Notes under the pieces: generated by a model
What the model was told of the DNA's origin: nothing
The model's input: the letters and a program-made list of their open reading frames with translations, nothing else
The model's database searches: none
Assembly (NCBI GenBank): GCA_032629725.1
Contig: JAFEVB010000004.1
Coordinates: 1,364,001 to 1,428,000 of the forward strand
DNA from: Gremmenia infestans
Taxonomy: Eukaryota > Ascomycota > Leotiomycetes > Helotiales > Hamatocanthoscyphaceae
Direction: 5' to 3'
DNA length: 64,000 nt
Shown: piece after piece, positions 48,139 to 60,362 of the stretch
How positions within the stretch are numbered: the stretch's first letter is position 1
Layout of the letters: the number at the start of each line of letters is the position of its first letter
Made by a program: the position numbers and the translations under genes

Positions 48139-48849
48139 TCAGTCCCTGGCGGCTATTCCCTTGTCACTTGCTCTGACTAAGAACCGTGGGGGCTTATTGC
48201 CTATTTCTGGGACCAGAAGATCACGATTACCCACAGGGTAGAGAATAATATTCAAGATCAAGCTTATATATGTCGTGCTTAGGGTTACCACTCGCATGGG
48301 TGCGTTTGCACAGAGGATAGCATCGGCCTGGAAAAAGAGGACACGTTCAGCAGGTGCCAGGGCTTCCCAAAGCCACGGTTCTGTAAGAAACTGTGAGACA
48401 TCTTTGTGGTCTTTAAATTGTGTGTTTGGTGGTAAATATCGGAATATGATATGTTTTGACGCCATCGCTCGTTTGAGGGGGATGGAAGCGGGAATGGTGG
48501 TTTGGGTCGTGAAAATATGAATTGGCCATTCTGGGCCGAGGACGGTTGAGAAGTGAAGGAAGAGTGGGACTAGAGTATCTAGAGGTCGTGTTTCGACGAT
48601 TGCAGCGACATTATTGGCGGTTGTGAAGACGGCGACCGCGGAAGACGACGTTGGGGTAGCAGAAGGTTGGAGGATGGATGTAGGTGATGTTTCCGGCGTG
48701 ATCGATTCTTCAGGGTTGCTGGATGACAGTGCAATACTGGAAAAGTCTGGCGTTGAGTGTGATTGTATCGATAACGTGACAGTCCAGATAATCGCGACGA
48801 GAGATACTGAGCAGAAGACGAAGAACCACCTTTTCCCAAGTATCAACAA
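48139..48849 (-). pseudogene. Truncated DUF5672-type type II membrane protein
   Basis: The minus-strand frame begins with TTG codons (no ATG back to an upstream TAG), so the start is lost or in an unseen exon after a GCTAAC-AG-like acceptor. An N-terminal anchor WFFVFCSVSLVAIIW is followed by a Ser/Thr/Pro-rich stem. A glycosyltransferase-like DUF5672 region follows, including RPLDTLVPLFLHFSTVLGPE and ERVLFFQADAILCANAP. The family normally continues with a 'DFIGAP...NGGLSLR' part; here unrelated sequence follows CANAPMR. With start and catalytic half both missing, it is most likely a dead gene. Confidence 0.6.
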
Positions 48850-49244
48850 AGATCTGGAGGATTCATTCTCAAAATTGAAACCCTATATCTGTTAGCTAGC
48901 GAATAACTTATCGGGGGCAAGAGATTGTCAAGTGACCTTTGCGAACCCAGCCATTGCAAATATGGAATTAGCACCTATAATTCACTTGAGACGAACGACC
49001 TGTGTTATATTCTCTGGAGAATAAAGATAGTTAGGATAAAACTCAGCAGGGTGTAAAAAGGAGTGTGTGTAGGGAAACGCGAGACAATTCGTAAAGATGA
49101 ACAAGTCTATGCTCCAGGGGCGGGATGTTCTTTATGTGATTCCATTTCCCGCCGCACGAGGTATGGAACCTGTTAGAAATAGAATCTTTATATCTTTACT
49201 AGACAAGGTTATGATTAGGTGCAGGGTCAAGCGCTATATATCCC

Positions 49245-49436
49245 GCCCCCCCTTAATAAATGTTAATGATCCTTCGCCCCACCGTCTAAACAGGGGAATT
49301 CAGCGTGTAAATTCACTACGCCTACCAAAGGGCTTAGTGAGACCTTACAAGAGCCTTACGAGCATCCTTCACGGTCCATAGGATTCTACGTATTATAAGG
49401 GCTTTACGGGATTTAACATTTATTAAGGGGGGGGGG
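49245..49436. mobile_element. MITE-like element, copy 1 (about 192 bp)
   Basis: Inverted ends read CCCCTTAATAAATGTTAA at 49249-49266 and TTAACATTTATTAAGGGG at 49413-49430, extended by C and G runs. It shares these ends and internal words (ATCCTTCG, CTACGTATT) with copy 2. No coding capacity. Confidence 0.7.
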
Positions 49437-50140
49437 TACTAGTCCTTGGGTTTAAGGGTAAGAAAAGCTTAGAGGAGCCCAAAGTAAAACTCCGAGGGAA
49501 AGTTTCATTATAAGGTGAGGACTAGGGGAAGATTTGCTACTGGTAAGTTAATGATTATAATAGCGGGTTTATTCGAAAGTTTGAGCTGGACTAAGATATA
49601 GACTTGAAACTATCCTCACAAGTTTGTGACAGAGCATTAGCATTTAGCATACTCCATATCAACTTCGTCTAAGCTATGTTGCAAAGTGGAACTCGGGCTG
49701 ATTAAAATGTGATTGGTAATTTACTATAGAAGCTCCAGCGGCCCTAGATTCAATAATAATACTATACTTTTCAGCCAGGCCAGACTGTGCTGCCCATTAT
49801 CGAGGGGGGGAGAGGCCACAGCGGAGCGACCCTCTAAAGTCTGCACGCAAAGCGGCCACTGCTTAGTGCTGGCTGAGTAGATATTTGTTATATAGAATAG
49901 ACGTTTTCAAGTAGGAATCCCTAAAAGTTCCATCTTTTACACTTGCAGGGGTCTTGTGGGGTCCGTTTGACTCCCTCCCATTTTACACTAATTGTGGCCC
50001 GAGCAACGGGTCGCTCCCAGATCGTGAAGCGCTACTTTCGCAGCCGCAGCTGGGCTGGCTGTGTGTCCGAAGTCAACCAGTTTTATTATAACTCTTCGGC
50101 ACATTCTTAAAGTACTACTACTCTATGTCCCAAAATACTA

Positions 50141-50428
50141 CCCTTCCCTCTATTAATAAATGTTAAGAATCCTTCGCGCCCACCTCGTAGTTATGGCGAA
50201 TGATATCACTCCGTTTATCTAAAGTTTAGTGGGACCTTACAAGGTCCATATAAGTAGGCTTCTGTGGGGTGGCTTAGGCACCCACGGGTATATATCGGCT
50301 CCTACCACAACTTCATCTTGGAAGGTAAGATCTTACAATGTAGCCCCACCTCAACTCCACATCGCAACTTTCTCACAGATCTACGTATTGTGGAGACTTT
50401 ACTTGATTTAACATTTATTAGTAAGGGG
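50141..50428. mobile_element. MITE-like element, copy 2 (about 288 bp)
   Basis: Its left end carries ATTAATAAATGTTAA at 50152-50166 followed by GAATCCTTCG, and its right end TTAACATTTATTA near 50408-50420. It is longer than copy 1 and interrupted or diverged in the middle. No coding capacity. Confidence 0.6.
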
Positions 50429-50540
50429 TGCATAATCGAAATAAGTATAAGTTAATATGGTAAGTAAATCGTTCTCTTTGCTATCGCCAGTGGACCCCTT
50501 CCTAAAGATTAAATCACCTAACGTCTCTATACGGCGGTAT

Positions 50541-50699
50541 AGCGGTGAAGTATTCGCACAAAGCTAAAGAATTACCTCCTGTAGCGATCTCTTTCTTAGC
50601 TTGTTTAAGTACTTTGTTTATTAATAAGCTAAGAGTAACGACTTTGCAAAGGTATATTGTTTTAGCATTATTAGCTTTGTGCGAATACTTAACCGCTGC
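50541..50699. mobile_element. Small inverted-repeat element (MITE-like)
   Basis: A 27-bp arm at 50541-50567 (AGCGGTGAAGTATTCGCACA then AAGCTAA) is repeated in reverse at 50672-50699 with one mismatch. The interior is about 100 bp and non-coding. It is a different family from the neighbouring TTAACATTTATTA elements. Confidence 0.65.
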
Positions 50700-52511
50700 A
50701 CCCATAAACCGCACTCGGTCTGTTCTTTTAGTCTGATAGTAGAAATAGGTTTTGCTTTACAACTTTATACTCTGCGCTCTTACAGCCATACTGCGCTCTT
50801 CTCTGAAACATTTGTTAGGTAGGGTTATCGCATTCGGTCTGCAGCACGCTAGCAGTAGCTCTAACATTCTAATCTATTACAACTATACGCGCAGGTGTCA
50901 GCCCGTTTTTCGCAAGTCTGAGCAAATGCGATTTAATATCAAATAACCGAGTGAGGAGTAAGTGAACGCGCGTTTTAGAAGTATTTATATAACACGAAAG
51001 CGGTGGCCGGTCCGTGCCGCAACACGCTAAACCCCCATTCAACGTCTGTGCTCTTATCAAGTGGGTTCTATTCCTATACTAATTAGCCTCTACGGAGTAT
51101 AATAGGTAGTCTGGAGCTTCATTGCCTCTTGCAGAATTGGAAAGGGTAAAAGCAGGGAGTAAACACGCTATAGCAATTCATATATGGAAAAATATTTTTT
51201 TAAAGCGCATATAGGTTAGTGTTGGTATCACAGGTGTTGATACGTGATCACTTTCTCTACTACGTAGTATAGACTTAATTCCGGGTATTCTGGTTGATGT
51301 TTCTTATTATTCATAGTGGTGTTGACCAGCAAAAAGGGTATGCCTCTTTGCTGACTAAGCTACGCGAGTTCACATGACTAGAAAGGTCGGGATGCAGCCC
51401 CATTATCCCAACAGTTAGAGAACAAAGTGTCCCGTTTGAATAGTAATGAAATACGAGAGAATATAGGCAATTTTATCAAATTTAAAGTTTTTAGAGGGAG
51501 GGGGGGGGGTGTGGTTAAGCAGTTAGAAGCTATCTATCTCACTCTTCTATATACATAAATGCATAAACTATGGCGAATTGGATTCAACGTTGTGTATTAA
51601 GACGACTGAAGAGCTAAGTTCTAGGGTACAGGATCCGCGCCTTTTAAAGAGCCGGGTGGCGCTAGCTACGCGCTAGCGGTTAGTCATGTGTAGTAGTGGT
51701 ATACTGCATCTAACATCATAACAAACACTATTACTAAATCTTACTATAGCACTTAAGATACGAAGTTCAAAGATTGTAAGGTCCAGAGAAAGCAAGACAG
51801 GCCCAAAGAAGTAAAGATCTACAGATCTTAAACATGAGGAAGGTAGTGAAGGGGAAATGACCCAACAAGCCGGTAACGCGATGTCGGTATTTCATCGTTC
51901 ATAGCTACGGACCTAGGTCCGATTCGCCGCTATACTCCGTCATTATACCCCTTAGGTACCAGGTATACCTAGTAGCCCGAAGATATTTATTCAAATACCT
52001 GTCCACTGGTGGTTCGTTCTTTAGCGAAAACAGAGAGAATGGAATTCTATTCCGCAATGTTTTTTTGCTGTACAACGCAACTAAAAATACCCAGAGTATC
52101 ATCTGGAGGTGGAGGTCGCAGCTATCCTACAGTACCCCGCTCTGCCTCTTCCCTGGGGGGCTTTTGTTATCTTTGACCAATTAGGTAAGTGCGTTTTTGA
52201 TCTACCCTACCCCTACGGAGTACAACTGCCTGCAGTAACCGGCAGATTTCCTTTTTAGGAAGGTATTATCAAGATACTTACAACCAAAATTACTGCAAGA
52301 TCACAATTGAGATAGTAGATAACGCAATACATGCAGATCTATCGTATCGGCACCAAATCATTTATCCTGCAATCGCTATGCTTCTAGAAAGTGGGCTCCT
52401 GCTTCTATAAAGAGTGCCTCGCCTATTCTGGATATCGAGTTTAGGACCTTGATGTTTATTGCATTCTAGCGTTTTGAAGCAGCAGAGTGGCACTCGCTTA
52501 CTACTGCTAAG
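50700..52511. other. Gene-poor region upstream of the OPT gene
   Basis: Only short frames without motifs occur. A poly-G run (GGGAGGGGGGGGGG) near 51496 and mixed repeats suggest old non-coding DNA. The OPT promoter should lie in the last few hundred bases. Confidence 0.5.
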
Positions 52512-55500
52512 ATGTCGGAAAGAGAAACCAGAGGGGACACCATTGGTGAGGTACAGACAGGTGACACTCTCAAGGAGAAGACACCGGGCGTAAGTTGCTG
52601 ACCCAATGCTACATTCTGCATTTGTCTTGCCATTGACACTACTTATTAGATCGGATTTGAATCTGTTCTCGATATCACCCAAGACCAAATCGAGGCGTGG
52701 GTGTTGTCTGTCTCCATGACATAGAGCGCTAGCTAAATACACACAAAGGGATCTTAATGTAACTGAGAATGACTTGATCGATGCCAGAGAAAATGCCAAG
52801 GAATTGACCCTGGAGGAAACCCGCCAGGTATATTGACCTCTCAACTTTGATATCTCACTTCTATATTACTGAATTCAGCGCCATAGATGATGACGAAAGT
52901 TCTCGATGTCCATCTCAAAGATCCAAATTTTCCCGTTGTGATTGTCGACAAAATCAAGGCCTTCCTTGATAATGAGGATATATTCGAACATCCCGAGAAC
53001 TACGCAGATCTTATTTTTGAGATGAAGGCAGAGGCGGCACTGATCACAGGCAACAGTCCTTATGCAGAAGTACGCGCTGTTGTCAGTAATACAGATGACA
53101 TGACGATGCCATGCTCTACCATCCGTGTCTGGGTCATAGGCCTTCTATTTGTCGTCGCATTGGCTTTCGTCAACCAGCTCTTCTCCATTCGGCAGCCTCA
53201 AATAGTTGTTACTGCCAATGTAGTGCAGCTGCTATGCTTCCCCGTTGCAAAAGTTGCGGAAGCAATTCTTCCTGACTGGGGCTTCACAATTTTCGGTACT
53301 AGGCACAGCTTGAACCCTGGCAAGTTTTCACCCAAAGAACATATGCTGATCACTATTATGGCAAGTGTTGGCTATGACCCTCCATACACGGACAACATTA
53401 TCTGGGCACAATACCTTCCTCAGTACTTCAACCAGAGCTATGCGGGTCATTTCGGATACCAAATCCTGATTGCACTTTCAACTAATCTCATCGGGTACGG
53501 CATTGCTGGAATGTGCAGAAGATTCCTTGTCTATCCAGCATATTGTGTTTGGCCCGCATCCTTGGTCACCATAGCTTTGAATGGTGCATTCCACACGGAT
53601 AAAAACCTTGCAGTACCGGGCCCATTTAAGAAAATATTTACAATTTCTCGACTCCGGTTCTTCCTGTACGCCTTCATTGCCATGTTCGTATATTTTTGGT
53701 TCCCCAACTACATCTTCCAGGCCCTGAGTGTCTTTAATTGGATGTCATGGATCGCCCCAAATAATGTAAATCTTAATGTTGTCACCGGCATGGAAAATGG
53801 CCTTGGACTCAATCCGTTCCCAACGTTTGACTGGAATATCATGCTCTGGGATACACCGCCACAGGATCCTCTTAGTAAGCACAACAGGTTTTTTCGTATT
53901 CCCTCTCTTCGTATTATGTTCTATCTCATATAGCCCATCTCCTCCTTCACATACTCCCTAGAATAGAAAATGTCTTTCCTCTGCTCCCAAGACTCCTGAA
54001 TAGAAAACAACTAACATCCTCGTCATCCAGTGGTGCCATTCTTCAACACCTTCAGTAAATTTATAGGTGGATTCTTCGCTTTCTTCGTCATTTTAGGGAT
54101 CTGGTACAACAACAACTACTACACTGGTTATCTTCCCATCAATTCCAACAGGATTTTTGATCATTTTGGCAAGCTTTATAATGTTTCTCACGCCATTAAT
54201 GAGAAGGGACTGTTTGATGGCCCGACGTACGAAGCATACTCTCCAGCTTACTTGTCAGCCGGCTACGCAACTGTTTACTTATTTTTCTTCGCAATCTATT
54301 CCGCAGTCGTCTCTTACACCTACTTGTATCACCGACATGAAATTGCTGTGGGCTTCCGCAATCTTATCAACAGCTTCCGTAAGAAAGAGGACAGAAACAG
54401 CGACCCTGACTACACAGATATTCATAATCGACTGATGGCTAAGTATCCCGAAGGTCAGCAGCAGATCCGCCAACGAATTATTTCTGTCAAACTTTACATG
54501 ATAGCTGACCTATGTAACTGTAGTTCCTGAATGGTGGTATTTATTAGCTCTTGTTTTTGCTATTTGTCTTGGATGTGCTGGCATTGCCGGGTGGCATACT
54601 TATACTACCGTTGGCGTGGTATTTTATGGCATTCTCTTGTGCCTTATTTTTGTTGTTCCTGTCGGCATCATCAAAGCCATGACCGGAATCGAGATCACCT
54701 TGAACGTTCTTGCGGAGTTTATCGGCGGTTCGTGGGTTGAAGGTAATGCCCTCGCTATGAATTACTTCAAGTCTTTCGGGTGAGTAACCTTCTATCATCT
54801 CAAAATTGCAACCCTGTCCATTGGATCAAATACTGACTTGAGACCTCCAGTTACGTAACCTGCGCCCACGCTCTCCGCTTCTCCAACGACCTCAAACTAG
54901 CGCACTACCTCAAAATCCCACCCAAGCAAACCTTCTTTGCGCAAATGATCGCCACCGTTGTCTCCAGCCTTGTCTGTACCGGTGTTCTAAATTTCCAGAT
55001 GAATTCCATCGAAGACGTCTGCACAACCAACCAGAAAGACCACTACACATGTCCAACCATCAATCAATTCTTCACCGCCGCTGTATTGTGGGGAACTATC
55101 GGGCCCAAGAAAGTATTTGGAAAAGGCGGGCAGTATACGGCGCTGCTGGCTGGCTTCCCCATTGGTTTTGTGCTTCCGTTTGTGGTGTACTATGCACAGA
55201 AGAAATTCCCGAAACAGACGTGGATGAGACAAGTCCATGTTGTGGCGATACTGTACGGAGCTATTAGTTATGCACCTTATAACCTTGCTTATCTGTGGCC
55301 CGGAGTGCCAATTGGATGGTTGAGTATGGTGTATATGAAGAAAAGGTCCCTCGCCTTTTGGTCAAAGGTGCGCCCTAATCCATCCCTCCATAAAAATTCC
55401 TTTCGAGTGAGTAAATCAGCTGACACGGGGTTTCTTTTAGTACAACTATGTTCTCTCTGCTGCATTCTCCTCCGGCATCGCTCTTTCCGCGGTTATCATT

Positions 55501-55644
55501 TTCTTTGCCTTGCAGTATACTAATACTAGTATTTCTTGGTGGGGTAACAATGTTAGCTTTCAGGGCTGTGAGGATACGCCTTGTGTGAAGCATCATCTTG
55601 CGCAGGGTGAATACTTTGGTCCAAGGATTGGGGAATTTCATTGA
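52512..55644 (+). CDS. OPT-family small oligopeptide transporter
   Basis: Eight exons encode 863 residues: 52512-52589, 52650-52696, 52749-52827, 52887-53874, 54031-54453, 54524-54779, 54851-55367 and 55441-55644. All introns are GT-AG and the spliced frame is continuous. Hallmarks in order: FEMKAEAALITGNSPYAEVR, NQLFSIRQPQI, FGTRHSLNPGKFSPKEHMLI, YCVWPASLVTIALN, FNWMSWIAPNNV, AFYSPAYL-type YSPAYLSAGYATVY, IKAMTGIEITLNVLAEFIGG, NYFKSFGYVTCAHAL, FGKGGQYTALLAGFPIG, and a C-terminal CEDTPCVKHHL. This matches proton-coupled peptide transporters with many membrane spans. The intron at 53875-54030 is twice as long as the others and resembles the Mug190-like intron. Confidence 0.92.
53875..54030 (+). 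repeat. Introner-like intron in the OPT gene
   Basis: This 156-nt phase-1 intron begins GTAAGCACAACAGG, has CAACTAACATCC and ends CGTCATCCAG. Long blocks match 3565-3722, including the first 11 nt, TATCTCAT and the final 45 nt. The OPT gene's other introns are 52-73 nt and unrelated. Confidence 0.75.
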
Positions 55645-55977
55645 ACGTGGTAATATTTCGGATAGGCACTAGGATACCTTCCTCGCAGCTGCACACTCTT
55701 AAGTACACTTTGGAGTTAATAATTAACTAACATGCTTGAAGAAATTGATGTGTTCCACACAGCAATGAAATATAACAAGGGAGCTTAACTTATAGGGGTT
55801 TATTTTCTCGATGTCTTGACTGTGTTCATTCGAGTTCCGCTAAATTCTTCTTTGATGGGTTCTTTATATACTAAAAAGACCACAAGTGTCCGCTTCAGTT
55901 CAAAACTAATTCCGCTACTATTCCACACTGGTGCTGAATGTCCTTGAGCACTAGGCCGAGACTAGATGGCAGGATAT
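55645..55977. other. Intergenic region between convergent genes
   Basis: It holds the 3' ends of the OPT and BTB genes. No feature is recognised. Confidence 0.6.
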
Positions 55978-57090
55978 TTACCCCTCGTACATCATCACTT
56001 CTTTGTACCCAACAACTTCAACATTTTCCTTGGGTTCTGCTTTTAACTGGTTTTGCATAACAGACGAAGTGATGATTTCGTCAATTTTGATGGCTCCCCC
56101 ATCGTGGAATAAGCGCTTAGCAGGTCTCGGCGTATCTTCGTTCTCGCTGGTTTCAGTCGTGAGGTCGATATAGTCACGCGCTGCTGCCGCGGTTGCTGCC
56201 TCTCGTTCTCTGTTCGGCTTCAAGACTCGGTCCTCCCATAGTTGCTCTAACGGGACTTCTCTTTCCAAGTACTTATCACGATTCGCTTCTTCCCATGGTA
56301 GCTTACCACCCCAGTCCTGTGTTCCCGTCCAAGACAGGTCCGTCAAGAGCCTAGGGACCTTTGCAACGGCACTGCTCCAGCTCCTGGATTGTACAGTAGA
56401 ACCATTGCGAGGATGCTGGCTGAAAACACAACGAACCAAGACATCTGCAGTCAAGTACCTCACGCGATTATACGTTGTAGAAGTATTATAGATACGTTTT
56501 ATATCCTCCATCGTTGGATACTCTTTCGCGGAAGCGTGCTTTCTAGCGAAATACTTGCGCATCCAATCCACAGCGGCGTTCTGGAAGGCAGGGATCTTGC
56601 ACACGGCACCGAGTTGCCAGAGGCTTCCTGGGTTCGGATCTTCGAGATTGTCGTCCTCTTCGAATTTTAGCTCTCCGTTGCAGATCCAGTACATAAGCTG
56701 GTGCAAATCTGGTACGCTCATTTTTGATGAGAGTTGGATGACATCGCGCACAAATTGCTGGCCGGTTGATTTGTTTCGAAACGTTTTTTTTATTAGACAG
56801 GTTTCGAAGAACGAGGTGTGCAGTGTGAGCAGAGCTCTGACCATAATCAGCTCGGTCGTTGTGTTGTCTCCGACGTAAACACGGATGGTGTCCGGATTTG
56901 ATTCTCTGACTCTTCTTATGGTTAGTAGGATTGTTTGCAACGATTGGTAGCATACTTACTTGGCTGTAATTTCAAGATGTGTTTTGCGTTTGGCAGCAGT
57001 CTCGCATCCAATTTGACTGTGATGCTGGTCTTCGCAGTCGCATGTATAATCACCAGCTACTGTGCACTCTGCATCTGCTCCGGATGCCAT
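55978..57090 (-). CDS. BTB/POZ-domain-like protein
   Basis: Exons 56960-57090 and 55978-56914, separated by a 45-nt intron (GTAAGT, CTAACC, AAG), encode 355 residues from the ATG at 57090. The first exon carries a Cys-rich MASGADAECTVAG and CDCEDQHH start. Residues about 50-170 look like a fungal BTB fold: IRVYVGDNTTTELIMVRALL, TSFFETCL, then DVIQLSSKMSVPDLHQLMYW. The rest has WMRKYFA, an Ala-rich helix EREAATAAAARDY, and the motif DYIDLTTE before a likely nuclear signal RPAKR. Such proteins often act as protein-interaction adaptors; the specific role is unknown. Confidence 0.72.
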
Positions 57091-57748
57091 TGTGTATAGT
57101 ATTTACGTGTTTATGTGTTTGAGTGTTGTATGCTGTGGGTTATGCGTTGCGTGGTGCAAATCGTGTGTAGAGATAGTGTCGTTTCCTTGTCTGGTAGGAA
57201 GTGGACGAAGGTGCTGGTTATTTATCATGGCTTGTCTATGTGCTTTCTTAATGTGAATTAAGCTTCGTATAAGGAACGGAGGGACGGTGTGAATCATTGC
57301 AGACGCTTAGAGCATTCTTGGACTTGAAAGACTACACTTCTGTGAATTCAGTAACCCCTTCCCAGTCAGTTCACCAAGCAGTTGCGTCGAGGGAAATCTA
57401 ATAGCAATATATATATCGGAATGACATATATAAGTATGAAGTCCTATGAATACCAGGCTTTCTAGAAAACCTTCCTCGTTTTGGCCGATGAGGATGATAC
57501 AAACCGGATTAACACTCGAAAAGTGTTTGGATGCCCATAAGGAAGAAAATATCCTCTATCCTCTATAGGAAAGGATTAGCTAAATAGAAACTGACTTAAA
57601 ATAATTGACTCATGCAAGCTACCGACAAAGTTGCATGGCTTCTAAACGTCTAAACGATCAAACAAACAGGTTTCTTCGGTAAAAAAGTTTCTACATACAT
57701 GCTACTATACTAGCAATTGCTTGACTTGTTTTGTCGCCGGGAACATTC
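57091..57748. other. Intergenic region
   Basis: It holds the promoter side of the BTB gene and the 3' flank of the Ost-alpha gene. No gene is recognised. Confidence 0.55.
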
Positions 57749-59119
57749 TCAATACCGTTGGTTCCGTCTTCGGTTTTGTCCACCCATTTCAACGTTGCAG
57801 CGCGGAGCTGCTTTGGCTTTAACTCCCGTGACAAGCGCTGAAACAACGTCAACAATGTTAAGTGCAGAAAAAATTGCGCTGATTCCAAAAGTTCCGCCTT
57901 GATATTCTAGTCGCCCACCAGAGAGAGAAGCAGGCCGGCCGAGGATGTATGGTGCATAGGAGTAGGCGTGTAGAAAGAATGGGGCGATTAATGTCATTTC
58001 GCACGAGAGGATCAATGATGGTAGCCCTTTTGACAGGTCGTCGAATTTGAAATATTTGGTGGCGTGCAAGTGTCCGCCAGTCATGAGGAAGTTGAAAACG
58101 AACTGAAATATGTTGTCAGCTTGGAATCGATGGGAGATCTGAGTGATGTATTGTTTCTTATAGTCTGAACGAAATTGAGCAATATGAGGATTTTGAAACA
58201 GAGGAATTGTTTCATTGTTCCACGAGACTTGAGGGTGGATTTTGACCGCTTGTAGAACTTGAAGATCGATATTACTGCGAAGGCAGTAGAAAACATTCTT
58301 ATGAGTGTGATCTGCAAAAATGTTAGCGCTTGTGAACATTAAACAATGTAAAGAAGCCGGGGGCGCATATGCGTACCCAAATATGAGCGAAGTGTGGATT
58401 ATTCGAAGTCATGCAGTAGGTGTTAGCTGCCAGTGAAATCGCTGTTGCAGCCCACAAGATAATGCTCACTGGAATGAACTGAAGAACACCGAATCATAAT
58501 TTCTGGCTTGACGTCAGTGTCACCTCAGTAGTATATTTGCTGGACCTGACATACCCGGTACCATAAAAGGCTACCTTTTCCTTCGGATTTCCCCTGCTTG
58601 TCAATCAGCTTGAGTTGTTCCCAGAAACTATCTTGATGAGCTTGATCTGGTATAATGTATGTCGATATAAGTAGAAAGAAGGACCCCATAGGTATTGCTT
58701 CTCCAAGATCGAGGCCAGGTACAAGATACGCTTGGGGCTTTCCGTTCAGCCAGACGCAGAGAAATGATACCAAAGAGAGTGCTGGAATAATTGTGATAAT
58801 ACGGATGATTCTAGTAAGATGGGTCAGCCAGGGAGATGCACATTGCCCTTCCTACAAATCTACTCACTGTTTCTGCTCCTGGGGGTTGGAAAAGTGTATG
58901 GCATGGCTGAGAATAAGGAACAGAGCTATCATTGACGCAAAGCCAGCGGTTGCCCCTGAGATTATTATTGACACCAAATGAAAAGTAAGGCCGTTCACTA
59001 ATGGTAGAATTTCTAAAAGCTGTTAGTTGAAGACCCGCGTTTTCTTTAAGTTCTAGCTGCGTACCTGGTCCGCTGGTGTTTACCACGGGACATACTGGCT
59101 TCGAATGGTTGTGGCCCAT
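57749..59119 (-). CDS. Ost-alpha/TMEM184 (DUF300) family membrane protein with an altered splice donor
   Basis: Six exons: 59065-59119, 58868-59012, 58555-58810, 58377-58478, 58162-58311 and 57749-58102, giving 353 residues. Early segments include ILPLVNGLTFH, ASMIALFLILSHAIHFSNP and IIRIITIIPALSLVSFLCVWL. Later come FIPVSIILWAATAISLAANT, FCFKILILLNFVQT and FVFNFLMTGGHLHATKY, PSLILSCEMTLIAPFFLHAY, matching seven-span Ost-alpha-like proteins. The first four introns are GT-AG. The fifth (58103-58161) starts ATAAGA where GTAAGA is expected; joining NFVQT to FVFNFLM restores the family pattern exactly. Either splicing tolerates it, or the gene was recently damaged. Confidence 0.75.
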
Positions 59120-60362
59120 TGTGAATGATCTTAGTGCTCTGATTAACGTTACTTTGCCTGCAAAAATTCTCTGGATTCAGTCAAAAGAAGATGAAAGTAA
59201 CAACAAGTGAAGTTGGATTGGATGGAACTTAAAACTGCTCAAACATCTCTTTTAAAGAAAGTCAAGGAAATACTGATAGTGGAGTTCGCTATTGGTAGGA
59301 TCGTATACGTCGTATTCAAGTCGTGGCTCTCGGCGGTGTGGCTTGGAGGACCATCTCTGTGGGATAGCAAATTATCTTAGGCATAATCCAGGGGTTGAGC
59401 ATCGGAGTAAGCTTTGAGGCACGCTATTTACCGACGGCTCGTGGTTTCTGCCACATTTGGTAACTCACATATTGTAGGGCTAATGCTTATCGTCTTTTGA
59501 GACGCGGCAAGGGAGTAGCGGCTCTTATTTTCAGTTGGAACTGACAGCTAAATGCCCTGGTTTAAAGCCATCTTGCCGCACGACGGCTTAGGAAAAAAAG
59601 ATTGTGGCCCGTGAAGTTCAAGATGTGGCCAATTCATTGGTTTACTCAAAATGTGGAAGAAGTCGCGGGTAGAGATTACTGTATATAAGCCTTCTAAGAT
59701 CTTAAAGTGTGGCGCATAGAACTGAGAAAAAAACTTGTTTAAATCCTGTTTAAACTGAACTGAATAGTGTGTTAGTGACTAGTGGGGTGTCGTTCTTTGC
59801 AGTCATACGAGTATAGAGCTAGTTCAATATAGGCATCGGTCGGCATCAAATTCCCTTCTAACTACTAATATCTCCGACATGGCAAGCATTCTTATGGAGG
59901 TGACTGCATATCAGTGGAAACCTTCCTTTTAAGTGCTGACTGACTAATTACGTGCTCAGAACAACTTAACGCCTAAGTGTTACAGTTCACGACTTCGTCG
60001 ATGCGTCACGACATCAAAGCGCGCTGTTCGTGTGTGCTCGCCATCGCATAGCTCAAGATGAGCGCCATGCACAAGAAAGTTGAAGTGGAGTGGCTGGGCA
60101 TATCGTAATGGATAAGCTTTGAATTCAATAAAACAAAAACCGTCTTTGTAGCATTAATTCCGAATCCTGCTAAATGCACAAACATACCAAAATGCGGCGG
60201 CCAAAGTATTACATCTCACTCCCATAACTTCATCCACCAATATCGAGGATAAATATACGCTGCAGCCAACGTCCCCAACACCGGACCCTCAAGTTGCGTT
60301 ACCTCGCGAACCAGAAACCGTTCTATCACGGTCCCCGGCGCTCCAGGTGTAAAGAACTAGTC
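59120..60362. other. Intergenic region
   Basis: 1.2 kb between two minus-strand genes. No protein, tRNA or repeat is recognised. Confidence 0.55.

Noticed and set aside
49097..49381. 94-codon plus-strand frame
   Set aside because: It runs into the MITE-like element, has no family features and is most likely a chance opening.
56543..56953. 136-codon minus-strand frame overlapping the BTB gene
   Set aside because: It lies in another frame of the BTB exon, is Arg/His/Pro-rich and reads from inside the intron.
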